From: Cristatella mucedo
Lineage: Eukaryota > Bryozoa > Phylactolaemata > Cristatellidae
Assembly (NCBI GenBank): GCA_009760855.2
Contig: WPIO01000024.1
Coordinates: 2,887,001-2,951,000 of the forward strand
Direction of reading: 5' to 3'
DNA: 64,000 nt
Numbering within the stretch: position 1 is the stretch's first letter; the number at the start of each line of letters is the position of its first letter. The position numbers were made by a program, and so were the translations under genes. Below are positions 42,555 to 53,629 of the stretch, one piece after another. The notes under the pieces were generated by a model. That model was not told where the DNA came from. It saw nothing but the letters and a program-made list of their open reading frames with translations, and made no database searches.

Positions 42555-45090
42555 ATAGGTATCTGCGATCAGGTGATTCAGGAGAAGCCAGATGCATTTA
42601 TGCTTACCGAAAACTGGATGACGCCTTTCTCCAGTAGCTGTATATCTGAGAACACTCCACCCGGGTTCACATTCTATTTGTCCGTGCGTTCTCACATTGT
42701 CGGTGTCGGGGTTGCGATTGCTGTTCGAGAATCGTTTGGCTATAAGATGTGCAGTTTTTTGCATGGGTCATAATTTGAATCGGTTGCAACCAGGTCTTGA
42801 TCAAAGACAATGCATCTCACTATTGTGATATACCGGCCTCCTTCTGGCTGTCTGAACTTGTTTATGGAGGAGTGTTTTGAGTTCCTTGCTAAAATAATTG
42901 TGTGTGACAGGACGTTAGTGATCGCTATAGACGTCAATATTCACGTTGACCACCCTATCAACTGCCAGGTCCGCTCATTTATTGACTGTCTGGAGAATTT
43001 TGGCTTGGTCCAACACGTCAGTCAAACCAACCACGTTGGTGGCTCTATTCTAGATCTGGTGATTCCTAATGATGTCCTCCTCACTTGACATTGTGGTGTG
43101 CCCACTGACCCTCCGAGATCATTGGTCAAAATCAAAGTTTTCAGATGACCTTACTGAAATAATTGTGTACATTCGTGCAGCTATTAAGCCCCTTCCGACT
43201 AAAGCAATCGCTGGTCCACATCCTGTGACCTTCCTTACAAGGTTCTCCGAGGGTTCTGAATGCGATGTGGCTACCTTAATATGATTAAGCAAAAGTAGCT
43301 CGCCTCCTGAAGACCCTATACCTTCATCTCGGTGGTCTTTACTAGCAGACCAACTTAGCCATACATTAACCAAGATTTGTAATGCTTCTTTGGGAAAGCT
43401 GGTCGTGCCTAAGTCCTTCAAATCGGCAATATTTAGACCCATAATTAAAAAGCCGGGTTTAGACAAAGAGGTCCTCGCAAACTGTCACCAGGTTTCCCTT
43501 CTTCCTTTCTTGTCAAGATTCTTGAAACAATTGTTGCTCAAGAGCTGGTTGAACGTATTGAAAAGAATGACTTGTCAGAATCATTTCAATCAGGGTTCAA
43601 GAGGTAGCACTCCAATGAAACTGCTCTTCTCCGTATTACAATGAAATTCTACGTGGCAACGACGACGAAAATTTCACCGCCCTAGCTCTGCTAGATATTT
43701 CTGCTGCCTCCGACACCATTGATCACGATGTTCTGCTTGAACAATTGAGAACAATGATCGGTCTTGCGGATGAAGCACTGACGTGGCTTAAATCGTACTT
43801 GTCCGATCGTGTACAATCCGTGGTGTGTGGGGGATCAGGTCTCACACAATAATAATAATAATAATTCACTTGATAAAGCGCCCTCAGAGAACTTAATCTC
43901 TCTCTAGGCGCTTGCACACACACAAGACGGGTCACTTGTGGAGTCCCTCAAGGGTCTCTCCTCGGTCCCTTGCTGTTCTCCATTTACACTTGACCTCTGT
44001 GTAAAGTGATTAAGACCCGCAGAATAGGATATCACTTCTATGCTGACGTTACTTGGCTGTATTTCTCATTCATGCCGTCGGAATCTGCTGCTGCAACTGA
44101 GAAACTGAATGCTTGCCTCGCCGGCATTCGATCCTGGTTTTCGGAAAACTTCTTGAAAATAAATAATGACAAAACCGAACTGCCGCTCATAGGACACTTT
44201 AAGCGTGTGGCTGGATTAAAAGGCCTTTCCCTTCTAATATGTGATGTCATTGTGCGACCATCACCACGTGATCGAGATTTAGGTGTCGTTTTAGACAGCT
44301 GCCTAAATTTTAAAAGCTTCATTCAGAAGACCACTTCTATAGCTAGCCGTCATGTCCGATCCCTGTCCAAGATTAGGAGCTGTCTCCCACAGTGGCTTGA
44401 AAAAATTTAACTACCTCTTCAGCTCCACCTCGGTTTGATAATTGTAAATCCCTTTAGGCTGGGCTACCAAAAAAGCAACTAGGCCACTGCAGCTGACTAT
44501 GAATATGGCTGCAAGGCCATCCTTAAAGTCCCAGAGGTTTGAGCACGTGTCTCCTTTGCTAAAACAGCTAGGATGATGCCGGTTGAGCAATTGATACAGA
44601 GGAAAGTTCCTACACTGACCCACAAGGCCCACAGCGGCTTGGCTCCATCGTACCAAGCTAACCGATGAACCAGCTTCAGCCTCTTCGCACTCTCAGGTCC
44701 TGAGTGGACAAGAAATTGGCTGTCCCATTTCTCCACTTAAAGACCGTTGGTGATAGATGCTTTAGCTCTGCAGGTCCAACACTGTGGAACTCGCTTCCAC
44801 AGTTCTTACGCAACGGCAATTACTATTTTGCTGCCGACTATGGCTCATCCTCTTCAGCTGTCCTAAGCTGCTATTTCCACCTCACTCACTACCCCAACTG
44901 CTCTCCTGATTCTGCTATGCTTCCCATTTTCTCCTAGTGCCGTGAGACGAAGTCTGTTGGCTACCGAATGCGTACCAAAAGCGGCCTAGGCTGTGAGTGC
45001 CCTATACAAAACTGTCCTGTGTAATACCCACACAGTCTTTATGAATTTGTGGAGTACAGACGGAGATACCTTACATTACATTACATAGGG
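42555..45090 (+). mobile_element. LINE family B with endonuclease, RT and 3' tail; internally deleted
   Basis: This is the only copy showing the APE-type endonuclease: DAFMLTENWM, IVIYRPPSG, then VIAIDVNIHVDHP (family GDFNxHxD, so the glycine is lost but D and N remain) and NHVGGSILDLVIP. Near 43140 it jumps to the end of the linker (IKPLPTKAIAGPHPVTFLTR), so about 500 bases present in the 32-34 kb copy are missing. The RT follows, with catalytic box FYADVTWLY (second aspartate to valine, near 44036-44050), and then the NSLPQFLRN block. It ends in GGAGATACCTTACATTACAT. A 76-base family A insertion lies at 43847-43922. Confidence 0.92.
43847..43922 (-). mobile_element. Minimal LINE family A insertion (3' end only)
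   Basis: (AAT)n plus the stem-loop and nothing more, set in LINE B and flanked by CACAC on both sides, which may be the target-site duplication. Confidence 0.88.
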
Positions 45091-45304
45091 ACTAAAGGCA
45101 AGGTCTACAGAGATGCCTTTATTAGTGTATGTGCTAGTAGTTTAGTTAAAAACATAATCATTTGTAAGTGACAATATAATTACAGATAACTGAAGTCTTA
45201 TAAGGTTTGTTGTTGTTTATAGTCGGATTTTTAGGGAACTCATGCATGCTTTGAATTTTCTCTCTTTTCTTGCAACATCTTTATTAAGTTCAGGGTAATT
45301 TCTA

Positions 45305-45945
45305 ACAACAACGCTGGCCTACCGGACAGTGCGATCAATCAGGTGCTAATAGCTTTTGCATAAATCTGCAGTTAAGCTTGCCTGTCGCGAGCGTAGCAGT
45401 TGCCCCATCACAGTACTTCTCGCCGACCTGCACCGGCTCTCAGTCATTCAACACACCGACTTAAAGATTCTTTTATTCACTTTTAGTCATTTCATTCGTT
45501 GGCTCCAGCCTCCAGCTATCAGATCTATTTCCCTCCAGGCTAAATATCTTGCCAATCCCTTTTAGGAGATCTAATCACTTGCCTATCTAATAAAAACCTC
45601 AAATCCTTTGGACAGCTGGTCTTTCATTCGTTTGTTCCTAAAATCTATAACTTAATTCCGACTTGCGTCACAACATCGCCTGACTTGACCCCCTTCAAAA
45701 AGAAACTAAAAACGCATCTATTTATTACACGGTTTAGTTTGTCCCTGTGATTCGTCCTTTATGTGCTGAGGCATGCTGACACTGTGCATGCTGATACTGA
45801 CCATATGTGCATGCTGACCCGGTGCGAGTCATCCTAACCAAGCTATTATTGTGGTTTATTGTTTGCAGCAAATGTAAAGTGCCTACAGAGGTTGAGTTCT
45901 CTGAGGTCCCAATATCAAACGTGTTAGTATTATTTTTATTGTTCG
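45305..45945 (+). mobile_element. LINE family A, C-terminal part and 3' end
   Basis: CTGGCCTACCGGACAGTGCG, KLACRERSSCPITVLLADLH, then GTGCATGCTGACCCGGTGCG and AAATGTAAAGTGCCTACAGA with the tail. Confidence 0.9.
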
Positions 45946-45991
45946 CAATTTAGTGCGGTCTTTTTGGATTGTATATATTTCATTGCACTAG

Positions 45992-46200
45992 CCCTAAATA
46001 ATGAATATTTCCCCATCCAATTATTCAATAAAATTAGAACGCATTTCACCATTTATATGTACACTGCTGCAATTGGCCGACATAGTGCAGAAATAAGACA
46101 GCGACCTCAGCTATATTCGGGTGGGAGGCTAGATGATCCGACAAACTTTTATGACATGCACTTGTATTTAAAACGTTTGCTAGCAGATAAATGGCCCCAT
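45992..46200 (+). CDS. Candidate exon, unknown protein
   Basis: Sixty-nine codons from acceptor ATATATTTCATTGCACTAG (phase 1) to CCAT/GTTAGT (phase 0), or to the stop at 46228-46230 if terminal. It reads FPIQLFNKIRTHFTIYMYTA, then AIGRHSAEIRQRPQLYSGGR and DPTNFYDMHLYLKRLLADKW. The second half is charged and looks helical. It directly follows a LINE tail, but the frame does not belong to the LINE. No family recognised. Confidence 0.38.
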
Positions 46201-46724
46201 GTTAGTCCACAATCGTCTTCCGGTCACTAGTTAAGTCGCACGATGGCAATGCTCTTGAAGTATTAACCAGTGGCTGCGTTTACTTTTAAACTAGAGTGCA
46301 CATTAACTTAAAGCTATTGCAAGGAACAACATATAGTAGAGTCAGAATTTAGGTGAACTCAATATCTGATAATAAATGTAGTGCTATCACTTGTGACTTT
46401 AATTATTTTATATGAATTCTGCGAGGAAAGTCCTAATATTTGTGCAGTATCAGATAAAAAGACATGTATTTCCGTAAATATCGAGCTAGTGTCCAAAATG
46501 CACATGTTATTTTTAGCTTTTAAAAAGTACAGCAGAAGTTTAATTGGTCTGGCACAAAAAATACGTCTTTTGAAAGACTGAATGTATTTAAAACCACAGA
46601 TGATTTCTTCACAGTACCTTTATTGATTTTTCAAGTCGTTGAGCTATTTTCCTTAGATTATGTATATCGCTAGGCGGTAACTAAAGAGCAAACATATGAA
46701 GAAGGCATTCTCTGGAGAAGGAGT

Positions 46725-46812
46725 CGTGGTTAGAGCAGTAGCACTGTTGTTGTGGAGGAAATTTAAAACTGGCAGCACAATGCTCGAGTACGTGCATTCA
46801 AACTATGAGAAT
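46725..46812 (+). mobile_element. Possible tRNA-derived SINE remnant
   Basis: GTCGTGGTTAGAGCAGTAGC is A-box-like, and GTGCATTCAAACTATG 55 bases later is a weak B-box. Confidence 0.35.
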
Positions 46813-47039
46813 TTGATGCGTGCTGGAATGTCTTATTTTTAGAATGCTTGCTGTGCGTTTAGGTAGAATCCACGAGCAGTTTTTCTTTTTCTATTCGACT
46901 GGGTTGACATATACAAAGTGTGCATTTTGAACGTTGTTCATGTGATCTGTGGATTGGCGCTGAAGAGGGGTAATTCCATCCACTAGGCATATCGGCATGC
47001 CTAGTGTAGAGCACGGTGAATGCCAGCGTGCGGCAAGTT

Positions 47040-47420
47040 GTAGCTAGGCACCTGCACAAACTCCCGCGAGGCATGCACAGCTGCAGCCGCTTCAGCAGCA
47101 GCAGCATAGCAGCATGGTTCCGGCCCCCCCCCCCGCTTTGCATATCACTAGTACTCGAGTCTGCAATTAGCTCGCTTAGCTGTAAAGCCGATAGCTGTTT
47201 TGAATACTCGCTCAGCCCTTGTCCTATGCTGCTGCAGTGCAGCTCGAAATGTATTTGCAAAAGCCTGGCAAGACTGGTTTCTGCCCTGACACAGTCTGCT
47301 GGCGTAGTACTTCGATTTTCCCACTAAGCCAAAGTAAGTGACTCGACCTTTTTAGCTGTTTATCAGGCAGGCTTGTAATTGGGAAAAAGTCATCGGCCTC
47401 TCTATGTACGTCTTTCTCTG
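47040..47420 (-). CDS. Candidate coding segment with two good frames
   Basis: After acceptor CTACATTTGTCAG (exon start 47420, phase 1) one frame reads EKDVHREADDFFPITSLPDK, QLKRSSHLLWLSGKIEVLRQ and so on to a stop at 47224. From about 47347 a second frame reads RVTYFGLVGKSKYYASRLCQ, GRNQSCQAFANTFRAALQQH and RTRAERVFKTAIGFTAKRAN to a stop near 47155. Both look like protein. A single-base indel may have split one exon. No family recognised; the C-terminal part is strongly basic. Confidence 0.33.
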
Positions 47421-47479
47421 CTGACAAATGTAGGTAGCAGATTACGGACAAATGGAAAAGAAATTGCAAGCCCTTGTGC

Positions 47480-49255
47480 TCAAATTCAAAGTAAACCTAA
47501 ATGAAGATTGGGTTGCAGCACAGTTTCTCAGCAAATCAGGTAATCTGTGAAGAGAACTTTCTGATAGATATCAAGCTTTTTATGATCTAAGAAAATAAGG
47601 CTAGGTCTACTGCTTATTAAATTATGAATCTAATCTTCACACGCTTGCGAGAACATGGGCTACTTACGTAAAACGGAACATACTTTAAACTTTAAATTTA
47701 AATTGAGGTATCAGGCTCTCCATTATTTTTTAATCTTCTTTTAAACTTCAAAATGGTGAGAGAAAGCGTTACACATAAATGCGTACTAATTGTACATAAC
47801 CGTTGATCGTGAAAGCTTTTCATTGTGTTACATTTTAGAAATGCAGACCTTTACGTAAAAATGCGCCATAGTAAATGAATAAAATTTCGAAATACTTGAA
47901 AACGCCTGTCTGCGATCAAAATTATATGTGGAATATAGCCGAATTACGTTAAAGACACAAGCAAATCTTCTGTTAATGCACCGATAAGCAGGACTACCTA
48001 AACATTCATGGATGTTCATGTGAAACTTTAAAAATATTGACTGCAAAGAGTCTGATTAAGGCCAAAGAAGGAAGGAATACTAAGTTACGGCTATTAGCCA
48101 AAATACTCTACAAACACTTTAGAAACTTTTTTGAGTCACGTATGACGAAAGTCCTCTAGAAAGAGGCTCATAAAAATTTTAGGTCACAGGTCAGACTCAG
48201 CGAAAAGGACCATCATATAGGACTAAATTGTAAACATGAAGCCACTATTTTTCCGTCTCTTTAACTTTAATAAAGCTTACATATAGCATATTTATAAATC
48301 TTTTCTAGAATAGTTTTCATATTGCAAACGAAGAGAATAGTATGTTAACTGGTCCTCTGAATTCCATTACTTCTGTAAGTCTCGGGTTTAGTCCAGGGAT
48401 TAAAGTTCTCGCTTTTGATGACCGAAGTCAAGGTGAATGCATTTGCAGACCAAGGCTCGAACCCTTCGGCATATGTGAAAATCAGTTGTGGATATTAAGG
48501 TATCCAATGGTACTATACGAACGGATTATATTAAAATTACAAGTAAAATATTGAATGATTTTACGGTACTACGAGAAGCATTGGCTCAATATCAGTCGTT
48601 TAATCTATAGTATTTGGCTCAATAAAAACTCGTGCCCCAAGAACTATTATCGAAATAAAAGTACCTGAAATGAATTCGTACTTGTCTCATTGTCTAAATC
48701 CAGGATTTGAAATATGAGACCCATTGTAGATCATTTATAAGGTAGTGATAGCCTTAAATTTAGGCTCACACGTAATCCTCTCTCACTAAAAATTAATGCT
48801 TAGCATTGATGTAGGCTAAATATAATTATCTATGCGGAGCACCAGATTTTGGTTATTAGCTGACTTAAACAATATTAATATTGGTAAGACTTACTCTGCA
48901 TACTTATTTTTGCTTTCATGTGGTGTAGTTTAGCTTCTACGGTCAAATAGAAGTCATAAATCATCTGGTGCATGTAAAAAAGAAACACTTCTTGGAGGAA
49001 AAAAGCTTTGCACGTTTTCGGTAATCGTTTTTTAATTCTTTAGCCTTAATTAATGGGTTAAACATGCTCGCGTAACAGTTAGCAGCAGTTTCCTCTAATA
49101 CATTTAGCATCTGTTGTTATATTGTATTCTCGGCAGGGCGTCTGAGTGATGTAAAATGAATTAAGATTCATTCTAAGCCACTAAAGTTAAAACTCACTCA
49201 ATTTTGCATTCACAAAAATTCACAAAAGCGTGGTCACGACGATGCCTCTAATTTA
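47480..49255. other. Mostly empty; a possible SINE remnant at 48370-48480
   Basis: TCGGGTTTAGTCCAGGGATT resembles an A-box and CCAAGGCTCGAACCCTTCGG a B-box. Otherwise AT-rich with no supported feature. Confidence 0.4.
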
Positions 49256-49257
49256 AT

Positions 49258-49920
49258 TACAGGTATGTCCATCTGTAACTCCACGAAGCGGTTAAGACTA
49301 TGCGGGTGTTACACAGGAGAGTGTTGTCTAGTGCGCTCACAGCCTACGTTGCTTTCGGCAGGCATTCAGTAGCCAACCGACTTCGTCTCACGAAAAAATA
49401 AGAAATTGCCAAGCATAGCAGAGTCAGGAGAACTACTGAGGTAGTGAGCAGCTTGGAAGTAGCAGCCCAGGACCACTGGAAAGGATGAGCCATAGTCGGC
49501 AGCAAGAGAGTAGTTGCCGTCGCCAAGAGTCATGGAAGCGAGTTCCATAGTCTAGGACATGTAGAGCTACAGCTTCTGTAGCCACCGGCCTTTAAGCTGA
49601 GGAATGCAACAGCTAATGTATTGCCCATATAGGACCTGAGGGCACGAGGATGCTGAAACTGGTGCAGCAGTTCAGCTAGGGATGAAGGAGCAAAGCCGTG
49701 GTGAGCCTTGTGGGTCAGCTTAAGAACTTTGTTCTGTTTCCGTTGATCAACCGCATCCTTCCTCGCTCTTTTATTAAAGGGGACACACGCTAAAACCTCC
49801 GAGACTTGAAGACTAGCCTTGCCTCTGCTTCTGCAGAAATTAAAACGTCCGACTGTATTAGCGTTTTTCGTAAGGCTGATTCCTAGTCTGGTGTCGCCAA
49901 AGTCCACCTAACTGGGAACA
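49258..49920 (-). mobile_element. LINE family B, C-terminal part and 3' end
   Basis: The minus strand ends with ATGGACATACCTGTAATTA. Upstream, a 125-codon open frame (49530-49907) reads KLTHKAHHGFAPSSLAELLH, QFQHPRALRSYMGNTLAVAF and LKAGGYRSCSSTCPRLWNSL. This is the conserved C terminus of the family. A second frame carries on past it, so one frameshift is present. Confidence 0.9.
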
Positions 49921-50078
49921 AGATGGCGTACTGAATATTTCAGCCATCTGTTTTTTCTTTTTAAATGTTACAAGATATATACAGAAATCTCGCGAAGCTG
50001 AGCTCCTAGTCTATGCTGTAGTACCATATCACAAATATAATAAGTTCCTCGGGCTTTGACTACCTTTCTCACTCTCAC

Positions 50079-50287
50079 AGAAATATGGCAGTGGTGAGAT
50101 TATTCAATGCAGCTGCTTTAGACTTGCTAGCACCCTTTGATGCACAAGCACCAGTATGACCAGCCGCCGAAGCAAGTGGTTTACATGATTGATGCAGCAA
50201 CAGCAGTAAAAGCTGTGATAACGGTTGTAACTGGCTAGCTTGATTCAATGCAGCAGCTGCAGCTCTGATGATGTCTGCTTGATTCGG
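50079..50287 (-). CDS. Candidate exon, Ala/Leu-rich protein
   Basis: Sixty-nine codons after acceptor AAATATATGCTGCAG in phase 0: PNQADIIRAAAAALNQASQL, QPLSQLLLLLLHQSCKPLAS and KGASKSKAAALNNLTTAIFL. It ends at ATTTCT/GTGAGA or the overlapping TGA. Its phase fits the exon at 51899-52028. The low-complexity composition (GCTGCA repeats) weakens the case. Confidence 0.3.
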
Positions 50288-50329
50288 CTGCAGCATATAT
50301 TTAATGCACGTAAATGCAGGCATGTAAAT

Positions 50330-51145
50330 TGACTATAAATAGGTTCACTTTACTTATAGTGCTAGAAAAATATTTCTTTCAGCTTTCAGTATTATTTTGT
50401 ATCTTTTATCTTCATAGCTGGCTTGCTGTCATGGGTAGCTTATAGTTGTGCCTATAGAAGATCTCTAATTTGAAATCAGCCGGAGCTTTGCTAATAGAGT
50501 TCAATTATCTTACCTATGACTCACTGGACAATTGATTAATTACCTTGATAGTGTGAAAGCTCACCAAAATTAATCCCTTTCGAGATAGAAATTTGAGAGA
50601 TTATGGCAAGCTAAAATTTAGCTGTTTGTCATGCAGTAAAGTAACTTTTTGTTGATAAAAAATGCACTTTAAATTAGTTCAAATGTGCGTATTACTAATC
50701 ATGTAACACAAACAAATTAGCAATCCTGTTGGGAGGAATTGAGTAGCTAGATATTTAAAATAGGGCCCCAGCTGCTAAAAAGTAACTTAAACATTTAGTC
50801 AACTCTGCCCAAAAAGATACTGATTAATTTGAAAAATCATATGCCCTCTGAGACATTCATTCAATGTCAAGCAAGAATATGCACTATTCACATTCCCGTT
50901 CGTACTGATGTACATTTTTGCTCGCAGATCTACATCTTTTTTTATGTAAAGACCCAAAATTCGGATTAATAATCATGGTAGTATCCTAATTTATAAATAT
51001 TAATTGCATACTCGTGTATGACCTGCACAAAACTTAATCCCTATCCTGAAAATTAACTTATTCCATAAAATGAGTATTTGAAGCTCTGCAATTATAATAT
51101 AGTGACAATATATTCATAAGCAAAAGCATGATAATTCACACGTAA
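50330..51145. other. No recognisable feature
   Basis: AT-rich non-coding sequence. Confidence 0.4.
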
Positions 51146-51147
51146 AT

Positions 51148-51562
51148 AATAATAATAATAATTATGTACTTGATAAAGTGCCCTCAGAGAAATTAATCTC
51201 TTTCTAGGCGCTTTGCATTTGCTGTAAAGGGAAATGCAATTGAATGGTAAGTAAAATCATGCTTGCAAAAACAAACAAAATGAATAACATGGTAAGGGGT
51301 GACATGGACAGGGTCAGCATGCAAATGTGGTTAGTGGCAGCATGCACAGTGTCAGCACGCATAAGCACGTGAAGGACGAATCATAGGGACCCACTAAATG
51401 CTGTCCTAAATAGGTGTGTTTTTAAGTTGCTTTTAAATGTGGTCAGGTCAGGGGATGTTCTGACGCAGGTCGGGAGGGAGTTCCAGGCTTTGGGAGCATA
51501 CGAACTAAATGCATGGTCTCCAAAGGATTCGAGGTTTGTACGAGGTATATGTTACTGGCTAA
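51148..51562 (-). mobile_element. LINE family A, 3' end
   Basis: (AAT)n, then AAAGTGCCCTCAGAGAAATT, TTAGTGGCAGCATGCACAGT and TGTACGAGGTATATG. Confidence 0.93.
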
Positions 51563-51898
51563 TGTTTGAGGGACAAATCGGCTTTAAGCTACTTTTTATG
51601 TATTATCTAAGCGAGACATGTTGCGAAATCAGTCGAGAGTGAAATCGATACATTAGGAATATCAGAACTAAAGGCACTATTGCCAAACTATTTTAGGTGA
51701 TTAAGAAGCATAGAAAAATGGCTTGAATCAGAAGAGTATCTGATTTGACGCCTAGCAAGATTGGGGAGTTAGTTGGACGTCAGCTGGAGGTAGTGGATAC
51801 AGGTATCTAAAACTAAATGAGAATAGCTGAAAGTCGATGTAAGCGACAACATCACTAGATCGTCGCAGTTCCACTCTGGTTCATCGAGCAGCAGTTAC

Positions 51899-52028
51899 CA
51901 TCTTGTCGGCTGGAAGCGACTTTTGTAATGCGGCTAGAATTGGCCGCCTCAGTTTTGGAGTGGGCCAGAGGGGTTGCCTTCTCTCCTCCCGATTAGGCAA
52001 AGCGGACGCACTCTTATGAATTTGATCA
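51899..52028 (-). CDS. Candidate exon, unknown protein
   Basis: Forty-three codons between acceptor AAAAACTTTTAG (phase 2) and donor AAGATG/GTAACT (phase 0). It reads DQIHKSASALPNREERRQPL, then WPTPKLRRPILAALQKSLPA. Basic and proline-containing. It lies in the gap between two oppositely oriented LINE copies. Confidence 0.33.
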
Positions 52029-52164
52029 CTAAAAGTTTTTATTTCATGTAAAATCTTCTCGTGTGTGTGTGTGTGCTTTTTCATGATTGCTGAGCTTTTG
52101 CAGTTCTCAGGATATTTTATTTAATAATCATTAGACTCAAACGGACTTAACGACGGCTTGTAGT

Positions 52165-52692
52165 ACATTTCACTTTTAGGTCTCTTCATTCTATGGCTCC
52201 AGCCTATCTTTCAGATATACTACCCCATCAGGCAAAGCATCGTACCACTCGCTTTTCGGAATCCAACAGTCTAGAAATACCTCGTACAAACCTTAAATCC
52301 TTTGGAGACCATGCATTTAGCTCGTATGCTCCCACAGCCTGGAACTCCCTCCCGACCTGCATCAGAACATCCCCTGACCTGACCACATTTAAAAGAAACT
52401 TAAAAACATACCTATTTAGGACAGCATTTAGTGGGTCCTTGTGATTCGTCCTCGATGTGCTTATGCGTGCTGACACTGTTCATGCTGCCACTAACCACAT
52501 TTGCATGCTGACCCAGTGCATGTAACCCCTAACCATGTTATTCATTTTGTTTGTTTTTCAAGCATGATTTTACTTACTATTCTATTGCGTATCACTTTGC
52601 AGCAAATGTAAAGCGCCTAGAAAGAGATTGAGTTCTCTGAGGGCGCTTTATCAAGTGCAATATTATTATTATTATTATTATTATTATTATGA
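52165..52692 (+). mobile_element. LINE family A, C-terminal part and 3' end, well preserved
   Basis: An intact frame (52193-52444) reads [40 protein letters not shown] and [20 protein letters not shown] to the stop, i.e. the family's C terminus. Then come GTGCATGTAACCCCTAACCA, the full stem-loop and (ATT)n. Confidence 0.95.
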
Positions 52693-52869
52693 ATTTCAAA
52701 GCGAGGAAAATTTGCTGCCCTGCAGCTCCGCTGCAAAGCCCCAACAATATGAAAGCAAGCAGTAAAATGCAGCCAAGTTCTTGTCTTGCTGTACATGGTC
52801 GACATACATAGGTATCTTACTGCAAGATATGTGTAAAAGAAACGATCATCTAGTTATTAAGTGCAATGA

Positions 52870-53105
52870 ATCCATGCGATTCGTCCTTTATATGCTTTTG
52901 CCTATGCGTGCTGAGACTTTCCTTGCTGCTGCTAACTGTACCAGCATGCTGACTCAATGCATGTCACGTCTAACCATGCTATGTTTGTCATTGAGCAAGC
53001 TAAAACTAACCATGCGATCATGATTCACTTGCAGCAAATTTAAAGTGCCTACAAATAGATTGAATTCTCCGAGTGCACTATTTCATGTGTAATATTATTA
53101 TTGTA
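52870..53105 (+). mobile_element. LINE family A, 3' end fragment
   Basis: ATTCGTCCTTTATATGC, CCAGCATGCTGACTCAATGC, then a diverged stem-loop and ATTATTATT. Confidence 0.85.
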
Positions 53106-53257
53106 TATAATATTTACATTGTATTATCTAATTATCCCAGATAAAATTTATCGGGGAGAACAACATTCTATATCACAAGCTTTCGAGATGTCGTTTAAAA
53201 TATATCTAAATTTTTGCAATAATCAATGTAGTGTATACACTCATAAAAGATTTAGCA

Positions 53258-53340
53258 ACGTAAAGTGCCTAGAAAGAGATTTATTTCTTTGGGGCGCTTC
53301 ATCAAGTGTATTATTATTGTTCTTATTATTATTATTAATT
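53258..53340 (+). mobile_element. LINE family A, minimal 3' end
   Basis: AACGTAAAGTGCCTAGAAAG through GGGGCGCTTCATCAAGTGTA and TTATTATT only. Confidence 0.88.
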
Positions 53341-53488
53341 AAACACAAAATTTCTGGTATAATGCCCCTCCAGACGGTTGATTGCATCCAAAAGGTCGTC
53401 TATATGCAGGTAAGCATATTATACTGAAAGCAAGAATGTAGAGGAAATCAACCGAGAAACTATTTAAATCCAAAGAAATAGTACATAC

Positions 53489-53619
53489 TTGCCTTAGCCC
53501 AATACCCTGAAGCATTAGCCTTGCAATTTTCCATTCCATGAAAAATGTGGAACCATTGCCAGCGTTGATATAAACAAACTTTGGCATCGTCGGCGTGGCG
53601 CAAAATTTGATGGATTGAA
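53489..53619 (-). CDS. Candidate internal exon, frame uncertain
   Basis: It lies between a strong acceptor CTTTTCATTTTTCAG and donor GGCAA/GTATGT (a GC-type donor AG/GCAAGT is four bases upstream of it). The best frame (phase 1 in, 0 out) reads QSIKFCATPTMPKFVYINAG, then NGSTFFMEWKIARLMLQGIG. Another frame, SIHQILRHADDAKVCLYQRW, is also open. No family recognised. Confidence 0.38.
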
Positions 53620-53629
53620 CTGAAAAATG

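Noticed and set aside
46381-46581. Plus frame containing EFCEESPNICAVSDKKTCIS
   Set aside because: It follows the 46.0-kb exon and has cysteines, but acceptors and donors are poor and the rest reads as noise.
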